A stretch of 6,168 nucleotides of DNA. It comes from RGIG250 sp045616885. Its GTDB lineage: Bacteria > Bacillota > Negativicutes > Selenomonadales > Selenomonadaceae. The stretch lies in the NCBI GenBank assembly GCA_045616885.1, contig JAZLHS010000116.1, forward strand, positions 1 to 6,168, given 5' to 3'. Of the stretch, positions 1-5,774 are shown piece after piece. Within the stretch, counting starts at the first letter, position 1, and every line of letters begins with the position of its first letter. Under the pieces are notes generated by a model. It saw only the letters and a program-made list of their open reading frames with translations. It did not search any database and had not been told where the DNA came from. Made by a program: the position numbers and the translations under genes.

Positions 1-239
1 TAGGAGACTGTTTCTTCGGCATCGGCTCCGTACCTGTCTGACAAAGGGCGCTGACCCGACTCTGTAGTCCGGTAGAACTCTCCGCCGCCTCGCTGATGCG
101 GTCTGTCATGAACGACAGTAGCCGCTGCCGCTTTTGGTATACCGGTCTCCGATACGTCGGGGCATATTCCCAGCACGGCCATTGCAGCCAGTATTGCGGC
201 AACTTTACTTCCTCTTTTTTTCGAAAAGATTCTGTTCAT
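1..239 (-). CDS. Secreted protein of unknown function, N-terminal part (runs off left edge)
   Basis: The frame opens with ATG at 239 and stays open for 79 codons to the window edge, so only the N-terminus is visible. Residues 1-12 are basic (several Lys and Arg), residues 13-25 are hydrophobic and Ala/Leu-rich, and a small-residue stretch KAAAA-T at about 36-41 looks like a signal peptidase I site. This suggests export through Sec. The mature part seen (from about residue 41) is polar, with HDRPHQRGGG and many charged residues, and I recognise no domain. The ATG shares one base with the TAA stop of the deacetylase gene upstream (TAATG). A GAGG Shine-Dalgarno lies seven bases before it, inside the last deacetylase codons, so translation is probably coupled. 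The tight coupling suggests a joint role at the envelope, which is inference. The reality of the gene is fairly sure; its function is unknown. Confidence 0.7.
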   Translation of the reverse strand, partial: MNRIFSKKRGSKVAAILAAMAVLGICPDVSETGIPKAAAATVVHDRPHQRGGGEFYRTTESGQRPLSDRYGADAEETVS

Positions 240-1075
240 TATCTTTCCTCGCCAATATCCCAACCAAGAATGTGATAGATTTTTGCTCTGGCCAGTCGTA
301 TCCGAAGACCCGCTGTCTTCGGCAGATATCTTGCCGGGCGGGTAATGTTGATCCTCCGGAGATGATACGGACTGGTGGTCTTCGTATTGTAGCCCGGTTC
401 GCCGGTAACGGCGGTCAGGTAGTTATTGGCCTTCAGGTAGTTCACTATTCGCTCGTCGTACTGCCCCTCAGGATAAGAGAAGGCGGTAACTCGGGTATTG
501 GCAAACCACCAGAGCATCAGGCGAGAATACTTCGCCTCATCAAAGGCCGGCAAAGCATCCAAATCGGTAACCGGTATGTGATTGGCTGTGTGACTGCCCA
601 GCTCAAAGCCGCGGCGCTTCAGTCTAGTCAGCTCTGTCCACTCCAGATATTTCGGAAGTCCGGCGTAGTTCGTCACCATGTAGATAGTACTACGCATACC
701 ATATGCCTCCATGAGCGGAGCCATATTGTCCAGCATATCCACATATCCGTCATCAAAGGTGAGGATTATCGGCTTTGGCGGCAGCTGAAAGCCGCCTATC
801 TGGTAGTGGGCAAACTGCTCGGTGGATATAGTGGTGTAGCCCTGCTCCGACAGATACGCCAAATGAGCCTCGAAATCCTCATTTGTAAGGGTCCAGGGGT
901 CGTTATCCTGATTATTGACCTTGTGATATTCCAGTATAGGTACACCGTCGGGCGTGTATTGCTCCAGCGCCAGAAATGCCACTGCCGCCACAAGAATCAG
1001 ACCGGCGAGTCCTTTCAGAAGCAGCTTTGACCAGCTGCCCGACTTTCCCGCTCCGATACCGCTTTTTATTGCCAA
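239..1075 (-). CDS. Membrane-anchored polysaccharide deacetylase (NodB homology domain)
   Basis: Predicted carbohydrate esterase family 4 enzyme that removes N-acetyl groups from a cell-surface or wall polysaccharide; the substrate cannot be read from the sequence. With the chosen start it has 278 residues. A basic N-terminus and one hydrophobic segment at about 18-37 act as a signal anchor, placing the catalytic domain outside the membrane. NodB motifs are present: TFDDGY at 106-111 (catalytic Asp and metal Asp), HTANH at 162-166 (metal His pair) and SYPEGQYD at 200-207. The last differs from the classical RxPxG motif but resembles the IcaB/PgaB-like branch. The TTG at 1075 is chosen because AGGAG lies seven bases upstream. 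The longer reading from TTG at 1096 would overlap the whiA stop by 4 nt (TTGA) but has no clear Shine-Dalgarno. It follows whiA by 17 nt and overlaps the next gene by 1 nt. Family is sure, start fairly sure. Confidence 0.9.
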   Translation of the reverse strand: MAIKSGIGAGKSGSWSKLLLKGLAGLILVAAVAFLALEQYTPDGVPILEYHKVNNQDNDPWTLTNEDFEAHLAYLSEQGYTTISTEQFAHYQIGGFQLPPKPIILTFDDGYVDMLDNMAPLMEAYGMRSTIYMVTNYAGLPKYLEWTELTRLKRRGFELGSHTANHIPVTDLDALPAFDEAKYSRLMLWWFANTRVTAFSYPEGQYDERIVNYLKANNYLTAVTGEPGYNTKTTSPYHLRRINITRPARYLPKTAGLRIRLARAKIYHILGWDIGEER

Positions 1076-1087
1076 GTTTGTTCTCCT
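1073..1087 (-). promoter_or_regulatory. Shine-Dalgarno that decides a TTG start for the deacetylase
   Basis: On the minus strand AGGAG is followed by AACAAAC and then TTG at 1075. This is a near-ideal spacing and favours this start over the in-frame TTG at 1096. No ATG is available near the N-terminus in this frame, so a TTG start is needed either way. Confidence 0.65.
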
Positions 1088-1092
1088 GATGC

Positions 1093-2007
1093 TCAATTCA
1101 ATTCTGCCAATTCAACGATTTTCCGCAGTCGATGATTTACGCCGCTGCGGGTAATTCCCAATATTTCGGCCAAATCCGCCAGCGTAGCATCCGGATTGGC
1201 CAGTCTGGCCTCTAAGGTTTCCTGCAGCTTCTCAGGCAGGCTCACCTTCTGCTCCGCCGTCATCTGTCGGATGGCGTTGAGCTGCCGCGCCGCCGCATCA
1301 GCCGTCTTTTGGAGATTTGCAGTCTCGCAGTTGACCAGCCGGTTTACCTGATTGCGGACTTCCTTTACATTTCGGGATATTTCCAGCTTCTCGGCAGCCT
1401 GCTCGGCTCCCACCATATTCAGGAAGTCGGCAATGGCATCTGCCTCTTTCACATAGACGATATAAAATTCTTTTCTATCCGTCAGCTTGGCAGGCAAAGA
1501 AAGCTTCTCCGCCAGATTCAGCAGGAAGTCTGCGTACTGATAGCTGGTGCTGACAAACTCCAGATGATAGCCGGCTCCCGGGCGATTCACACTGCCAGCC
1601 GAAAGAAAAGCCCCTCTGATATAGGCTACTTCGCAGCAGGAGCGCCGCAGGAAGCCGCGTCCCGGCGTAGGGGCGCTGCCCGGCAGCAGATCCAGCTCCT
1701 CTATCATTTTCCCTACCGCCGGCTGCGGCGGTATCCTCACTTCATAGCGGGTATTTTTTTTCAGACGCAGAGCACGGCTTACCGTTATCTCCGTGGTGAT
1801 GGCACCCTCGTCCTTCAGCAGGCGCAGCACCCGTCTGGCGACTGCTGCGTTCTCGGTAGAGAAGCTGAGGCCTGGGCCGCTCCGCCCGCCGATGGTCATG
1901 GTAGCTCCCGTTTTCAGCAGGGCTGCCAACTCAGCCCGGCGGCAGCATTCGCTGTCGCCCTCGCCTCTGGCCAGTTCATTTTTTACCTCAGTGGCAAATG
2001 AAATCAC
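1093..2007 (-). CDS. whiA: DNA-binding protein WhiA
   Basis: WhiA is a DNA-binding protein. In Actinobacteria it is a sporulation transcription factor, and in Bacillus it is a nucleoid-associated protein that influences division and chromosome segregation. The 304-residue product has the normal family length. It opens with the typical SFATEVKNELAR segment. Residues about 20-105 form the WhiA N-terminal region and about 125-215 the LAGLIDADG homing-endonuclease-like fold (RGAFLSAGSVNRP). The C-terminal part carries the conserved NRLVNCETANLQKT segment at about 226-239, and a helix-turn-helix at about 276-300 (TLADLAEILGITRSGVNHRL). The start is GTG at 2007, with GGAG nine bases upstream; no ATG fits. 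It lies 24 nt after yvcK. The LAGLIDADG fold in this family has no nuclease activity, so this is not a mobile intron protein. Identification is sure; regulatory targets in this organism are unknown. Confidence 0.96.
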   Translation of the reverse strand: MISFATEVKNELARGEGDSECCRRAELAALLKTGATMTIGGRSGPGLSFSTENAAVARRVLRLLKDEGAITTEITVSRALRLKKNTRYEVRIPPQPAVGKMIEELDLLPGSAPTPGRGFLRRSCCEVAYIRGAFLSAGSVNRPGAGYHLEFVSTSYQYADFLLNLAEKLSLPAKLTDRKEFYIVYVKEADAIADFLNMVGAEQAAEKLEISRNVKEVRNQVNRLVNCETANLQKTADAAARQLNAIRQMTAEQKVSLPEKLQETLEARLANPDATLADLAEILGITRSGVNHRLRKIVELAELN

Positions 2008-2031
2008 GGTCTATCACTCCGCAAATCTTCC

Positions 2032-3327
2032 TTAAATCGAGTCCTCCAGCCGATGGAGCAGCTCCTTCAGGCACTCAGTAAGCTTTTTGGGGTCGTGGTG
2101 TACGCCATCGGCCCGATTGACGATATCGGCCTGAACGATACCGACACCCAGCTCCTTCAGCTCCTCTTCGTCCACCACTACCGGATATTCGCCGTGGGCA
2201 GCGTAGTGCTCGGCCTTGTCCTTGAAAATGGGGGCATTGTTCACAACTACATAGTCGATTATTCCCTGACCCGCATGCTCAATAATAGCTCGCACATGCA
2301 TGGAGGCCGTATAGCCATCCGTTTCGCCGGACTGAGTCATTACATTGCAGATGTAGACCTTTATCGCCGGCGATTTTTTTATTGCCTCTGCCACGCCCTC
2401 TACCAGAAGGTTCGGCATGACGGAGGTGTAGAGAGAGCCCGGGCCGAGGACGATGAGCTCTGCTCTGTATATAGCATCGATAGCTGCTGACACCGGCATT
2501 ACCGGACTGGGCGACAGCTTTACGCTCTTTATCCGCTTCTTAGCCAGCGGTATTCTGGACTCGCCGCAAACTACCGTGCCGTCTTCCATGGTGGCATCGA
2601 GACGGACATACTGAGTGGAGGCCGGCAGGACTCGTCCCTTTACCGCCAGAACCTTCGAGGACGTCTCCAGCGCTGACTCCATATCGCCGGTGACACCGTT
2701 CATTGCTGCCAAAAAGAGATTGCCGAAGCTGTGACCGGCCAGCTCCTTCGTGCCGCCGAAGCGGTACTGAAACAGCCGCTCCATCAGCGGCTCTGTATCA
2801 GCCAGCGCAACGAGACAGTTTCGCAAATCTCCCGGCGGTATGATGCCCAGCTCCTCGCGAAGTCGTCCGGATGAGCCGCCGTCATCTGCCACGGTAACAA
2901 TAGCCGTCACATGGTCTGTCATTGTCTTCAGACCGCGCAGAAGCATGGAGAGCCCATGTCCACCGCCGATAGCTGTTATGACCGGGCCGCTCTTCAGCCG
3001 CCGCTTCTCATAAACAAGGTCTACAAGGTCGGCCGAATTCTCCGGCAATATCAAGGTGATGACAGAACGAATGACAAATCGCGTCGCCAGCAGCATGACC
3101 GCCAAACCTAGCAGGATTATCACCGTTCCCACCATAGCGGTAGCACCATAGTCATAGCTGCCGCGCATCTGATAAATGAAGCGGAAGATACTTTCCTCCA
3201 CCTGTTCGAGATACTTGTAGTTGAATAACAGGGCCAGACCGAGACTCACCATCAGGCCGCCCACCATAAACAGGAACAGCCAGCGCTTGAAGTGCATACC
3301 CGGATACAGCCACTTTAATAAATGCAT
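2032..3327 (-). CDS. yvcK: YvcK/GlmR family UDP-sugar-binding regulator with N-terminal membrane domain
   Basis: YvcK (GlmR, formerly gluconeogenesis factor; CofD-like superfamily) binds UDP-sugars such as UDP-GlcNAc. In B. subtilis it supports peptidoglycan precursor supply on gluconeogenic carbon. The product here has 431 residues, about 110 more than the B. subtilis form. The extra N-terminus carries two hydrophobic segments at about 16-35 and 62-81, joined by a short charged loop, so the catalytic-like domain should be held at the membrane. The CofD-like domain starts near residue 114. It shows GGGHGLS at 121-127, ADDGGSSGRLR at 147-157, PPGDLRN at 164-170 and later GPGSLYTSVMPNLLV, all typical. 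The ATG at 3327 has a GAAGG Shine-Dalgarno seven bases upstream and follows the rapZ stop by 16 nt. Long membrane forms are known in Clostridia and Negativicutes, so the extension is probably genuine and not a wrong start. The family is very sure. Confidence 0.95.
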   Translation of the reverse strand: MHLLKWLYPGMHFKRWLFLFMVGGLMVSLGLALLFNYKYLEQVEESIFRFIYQMRGSYDYGATAMVGTVIILLGLAVMLLATRFVIRSVITLILPENSADLVDLVYEKRRLKSGPVITAIGGGHGLSMLLRGLKTMTDHVTAIVTVADDGGSSGRLREELGIIPPGDLRNCLVALADTEPLMERLFQYRFGGTKELAGHSFGNLFLAAMNGVTGDMESALETSSKVLAVKGRVLPASTQYVRLDATMEDGTVVCGESRIPLAKKRIKSVKLSPSPVMPVSAAIDAIYRAELIVLGPGSLYTSVMPNLLVEGVAEAIKKSPAIKVYICNVMTQSGETDGYTASMHVRAIIEHAGQGIIDYVVVNNAPIFKDKAEHYAAHGEYPVVVDEEELKELGVGIVQADIVNRADGVHHDPKKLTECLKELLHRLEDSI

Positions 3328-3343
3328 CGTAAGGCCTTCTTAT

Positions 3344-4249
3344 CTATTCTGTTTCTATATGCTCGCGCACATCATTTTTCCGCAGATCACGATGCTCCAG
3401 CGAAGCAGGATGCCCCAGTGCAGTAAGCATATCCGCTACATGATGTGCGACAAATACCGAGCGGTGCATTCCACCGGTGCAGCCCACAGCGATGACCAGC
3501 TGACTCTTTCCCTCGGCAATGTACTGTGGTACAAGGAAACCAAGAATATCATCAAGCTTCTTCAGGAATTCGTGAGTCACAGCGTGGCTGTTCATGAAAT
3601 CCTCGACCGCCGGCACCGTGCCGCTCTTATGCTTCAGCTCGTCAATGTAGAATGGATTCGGCAGAAAGCGCACATCAAAGACAAGGTCGGCGTCCAAAGG
3701 TATGCCGAATTTGTAGCCAAAGGACAGCACATTGATGCTGAGATTTTTTCCGTCGGCCTCCCCGAACAGACGAACCAGCTTCTCTTTCAGAGCCGTCTTT
3801 CTCATCTCTGAGGTATCTATCGTGTAGTTGGCCAGCTCCAGCACCGGGGCCAGTCGCTCCCGCTCTCTGGTCACGCCCTCGGATATCCGGGATGACGGTG
3901 CCATCGGGTGGCTGCGGCGGGTCTCCTTGTATCGGCGGATGATAGTTGCATCAGTCGCCTGCATGAACAGAAGCTCGTAGGGAATTTCCTTCTCCTTCAG
4001 CTCCTCCAGCACCTTCACGAAGTCGTTGAAAAATTCTCCGCTGCGGGTATCGACTACAAGGACAGACTTCTTGCCCTGACTGCCGTCACGGCAGAGCTCC
4101 GCGAAGCGGGGAATGAAAAGCGGCGGCAGATTGTCCACCACAAAGTAGCCCATATCCTCAAGATATCGGCAGGCCTGTGTCTTTCCGCTGCCGGAAAGAC
4201 CGGTTACGATAACGAGGCGATTGCCTCCTGCTCTGCAGTTTTCCACCAC
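3344..4249 (-). CDS. rapZ: RapZ-family nucleotide-binding protein (RNase adapter / YvcJ)
   Basis: RapZ (YvcJ in Bacillus) is a P-loop protein that binds nucleotides. In E. coli it senses glucosamine-6-phosphate and directs RNase E to the GlmZ sRNA; in Firmicutes the partner is less clear, so the RNase adapter name is by homology. With the chosen start it has 301 residues. Visible are a Walker A motif GLSGSGKT at 17-24, the VVDNLPP segment shortly after, a Walker B-like VLVVDTR at about 63-69, RFLPNPFYIDEL in the second domain, and the GCTGGMHRSV motif at 256-265. The residue before the His is Met, where Gln or Lys is more usual. Three near-adjacent GTG codons could start it: 4255, 4249 and 4246. 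The GAGG Shine-Dalgarno overlaps the first and sits 5 and 8 nt before the others, so 4249 or 4246 is preferred. It follows the HAD gene by 14 nt. Family sure; exact start uncertain by a codon or two. Confidence 0.95.
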   Translation of the reverse strand: MVENCRAGGNRLVIVTGLSGSGKTQACRYLEDMGYFVVDNLPPLFIPRFAELCRDGSQGKKSVLVVDTRSGEFFNDFVKVLEELKEKEIPYELLFMQATDATIIRRYKETRRSHPMAPSSRISEGVTRERERLAPVLELANYTIDTSEMRKTALKEKLVRLFGEADGKNLSINVLSFGYKFGIPLDADLVFDVRFLPNPFYIDELKHKSGTVPAVEDFMNSHAVTHEFLKKLDDILGFLVPQYIAEGKSQLVIAVGCTGGMHRSVFVAHHVADMLTALGHPASLEHRDLRKNDVREHIETE

Positions 4250-4258
4250 TGGCACCTC

Positions 4259-4274
4259 TTATCTTATAAGATAA
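4259..4274. repeat. 16-bp perfect palindrome at the HAD/rapZ junction
   Basis: TTATCTTATAAGATAA is a perfect palindrome without a central gap. It covers the last codons and the TAA stop of the HAD gene and ends just before the rapZ Shine-Dalgarno. It lacks a loop and any GC in the core, so it is a poor RNA hairpin or terminator. A protein-binding site or chance are both possible. Confidence 0.5.
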
Positions 4275-5082
4275 ACTTCTCTATTGCCTGAGCGAAGCCG
4301 TGCTCACCTACCGGGCCGGTAACGAAATCGGCGACTACCTTGACCGGCTCTGCCGCATCACCCATTGCTACGGCTAAACCGGCTACCTCCAGCATGGAGA
4401 TATCATTTTCCGAATCGCCCAGACACATGACCTCAGACAGGTCACAGCCATAGAGCTTCGCCAGCTGCTTCACCGCATTTCCCTTGCTTACTTCGGGCAA
4501 CATGATATCTATGTATCTTTCCGCAGACTGCACGGCGATAATCCGTCCGGCAAAATCACGGTTCAGGTCATTGATTATTCCACGGGCCATTTCGGCCTCC
4601 TCGGCAATAATCAGAAGCTTCGGTATCGTTCCGGTCGCCGCCAGCTTCTTCAGTCCTTCCTTACCGGATGCCACCCCCGGCAGTCTGGTCGCCCGCTGAT
4701 AGATGCGCGCCTTCTCTTCTTCCGTCTCATAGTGGAACTCATCGTTGTAGTACAGCTGAATGTAGAGACCGCGGGCAAAGGCGTATTCCAGTATCTCCAC
4801 CGCCAGCTCTCCCGGCAGACAGCTGGAATAAACCACGCCGCCTTTGATGCTCTTTATCAGGGCACCGTTGTAGCTGATGACCGGCGTTGATTCATCCAGT
4901 CCCAAATCAACTGCATAGCGCGCCGCCGACTTATACATTCTGCCGGTGGCCAGCGCCACAGTGATACCCCTCTCCGCCGCTGCCCGGACGGCTGCTGCAT
5001 TTTCCGGCGAAGGGTCAAATTTCAGATTTACACTGTCAATCAGGGTGCCGTCAATATCGCTGACGATAAGTTTTATAGCCAT
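4264..5082 (-). CDS. Cof-type HAD-IIB family hydrolase (sugar-phosphate or nucleotide phosphatase)
   Basis: Predicted cytosolic Mg-dependent phosphatase of the haloacid dehalogenase superfamily, subfamily IIB (Cof/YidA-like). Members act on sugar phosphates, flavin or cofactor phosphates with broad specificity; the substrate is not readable here. With the chosen start it has 272 residues, normal for the family. Motif I is SDIDGT at 8-13 (nucleophile Asp9, general acid/base Asp11). Motif II is Thr46 in ALATGR, motif III is Lys200 in EVSKGNA, and motif IV is GDSEND at 222-227. The C2-type cap lies between motifs II and III. The ATG at 5082 is preferred over the ATG at 5094 because GGAG stands six bases before it and because MAIKLIVSDIDGT is the common family start. 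It follows the FKBP gene by 36 nt and precedes rapZ by 14 nt. Placement next to rapZ and yvcK hints at a sugar-phosphate substrate, which is inference. Confidence 0.93.
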   Translation of the reverse strand: MAIKLIVSDIDGTLIDSVNLKFDPSPENAAAVRAAAERGITVALATGRMYKSAARYAVDLGLDESTPVISYNGALIKSIKGGVVYSSCLPGELAVEILEYAFARGLYIQLYYNDEFHYETEEEKARIYQRATRLPGVASGKEGLKKLAATGTIPKLLIIAEEAEMARGIINDLNRDFAGRIIAVQSAERYIDIMLPEVSKGNAVKQLAKLYGCDLSEVMCLGDSENDISMLEVAGLAVAMGDAAEPVKVVADFVTGPVGEHGFAQAIEKFIL

Positions 5083-5118
5083 TACAAACTCCATATCTTA
5101 CCCACTTTAATGGGCTAA

Positions 5119-5571
5119 TCACAAAACCTCGACCAGCTCGATGTGGAAGTTAAGCTCCTTGCCGGCCATCTCATGATTTGCGTCGAAGGTGATGGTTTCC
5201 TCATCCTTTGCTACCACCTTCACCGGCACCGGCCGACCGTAATTATCCCGCAGATATACCTTCTGCCCTACGGACAAGCTCTCTGCTCCGGGCATCCGCT
5301 TGATTTCCGTGGTGAAGATAGCATCCGGGTCAGACTCACCGTAGGCCTCTGACGGCATGAGGTGAATATCTACCTCCTGCCCCACTTCCATATCGGCCAC
5401 AGCGGCATCAAAGCCCTTTATCATCATGCCCGCGCCGCAGACGAACTCCAGCGGCTCCCCTCTGTCATAGGAAGAATCAAACTGGGTACCATCGTTGAAG
5501 GTACCTCTGTAATGAGTGCGGCATTTCTTGCCTACATTGCGTCCCTTGTTTTCATTAGCTTCGTTGTTCAT
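5119..5571 (-). CDS. SlyD-like FKBP-type peptidyl-prolyl cis-trans isomerase
   Basis: Predicted cytosolic proline isomerase and folding helper; no signal peptide or membrane segment is seen. The 150 residues split into an FKBP half and an inserted flap (IF) chaperone domain. FKBP signatures are HYRGTFNDGTQFDSSY at 20-35 and GAGMMIKGFDAAVADMEVGQE at about 46-66 (quoted in two parts: GAGMMIKGFD, AAVADMEVGQE). The PSEAYGE segment at 73-79 leads into the IF domain, which spans about 80-130. The end DANHEMAGKELNF is the typical SlyD-type return to the FKBP fold. The His/Cys-rich metal-binding tail of E. coli SlyD is missing, so a nickel role is not supported. The ATG at 5571 has a strong GGAGG Shine-Dalgarno four bases upstream. 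It is the first gene after the predicted promoter and so probably heads the operon. Family is sure; client proteins are unknown. Confidence 0.94.
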   Translation of the reverse strand: MNNEANENKGRNVGKKCRTHYRGTFNDGTQFDSSYDRGEPLEFVCGAGMMIKGFDAAVADMEVGQEVDIHLMPSEAYGESDPDAIFTTEIKRMPGAESLSVGQKVYLRDNYGRPVPVKVVAKDEETITFDANHEMAGKELNFHIELVEVL

Positions 5572-5625
5572 ATTTCCTCCAAATTATCTATACGAATTAA
5601 AATACAATATAGTTTGCTATTCTAT

Positions 5626-5654
5626 ACTATACCCCATTTCGCATTATCCTTCAA
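5626..5654 (-). promoter_or_regulatory. Predicted sigma-A-type promoter of the FKBP-HAD-rapZ-yvcK-whiA operon
   Basis: On the minus strand TTGAAG (5654-5649) and TATAGT (5631-5626) are separated by exactly 17 bases. They match the -35 consensus at four of six and the -10 at five of six positions. Transcription should start near 5619, giving a leader of about 47 nt before the FKBP ATG. The site lies after the terminator-like hairpin and is the only good promoter seen in this gap. Confidence 0.65.
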
Positions 5655-5711
5655 TATTTAGTCGCACTCCCTATACCATTTGTTATTAAACAGCACCTTA
5701 TGTAAAATAAC

Positions 5712-5755
5712 AGAGCAACAGCCTGTAATTCAAAAAGAAAACCCTCTGTTGCTCT
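5712..5755 (-). terminator. Hairpin terminator after the right-edge gene, probably bidirectional
   Basis: A perfect 10-bp stem is formed by AGAGCAACAG (5712-5721) and CTGTTGCTCT (5746-5755), with a 24-nt loop. In the leftward direction it is followed by GTTATTTTA, a moderate U-tract. In the rightward direction it is followed by ATTATTTTTTATTTATTTTT, a stronger one. It starts about 20 nt after the stop of the right-edge gene and lies upstream of the FKBP promoter, as expected for a transcription boundary. The long loop makes it less than ideal. Confidence 0.7.
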
Positions 5756-5774
5756 ATTATTTTTTATTTATTTT

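Noticed and set aside
134..1030. Plus-strand open frame of 298 codons opposite the deacetylase gene
   Set aside because: It is longer than the true gene but has no recognisable motif. It is antisense to a gene with clear NodB motifs and is explained by GC-rich codon structure.
1093..1096. TTGA stop-start overlap giving a longer deacetylase
   Set aside because: There is no Shine-Dalgarno before the TTG at 1096, while the TTG at 1075 has an ideal one.
1400..1640. LAGLIDADG-type domain suggesting a homing endonuclease or mobile intron
   Set aside because: This fold is the normal, inactive domain of WhiA. The full WhiA length and C-terminal helix-turn-helix are present.
1309..2001. Plus-strand open frame of 230 codons opposite whiA
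   Set aside because: Low-complexity shadow of a sure gene, with no domain and no plausible ribosome binding site or promoter.
3221..3811. Plus-strand open frame of 196 codons spanning the rapZ/yvcK junction
   Set aside because: Antisense to two sure genes and shows no family resemblance.
5101..5114. Small hairpin CCCA/TGGG between the FKBP and HAD genes
   Set aside because: The stem has only four pairs and no U-tract follows, so it is not a credible terminator.
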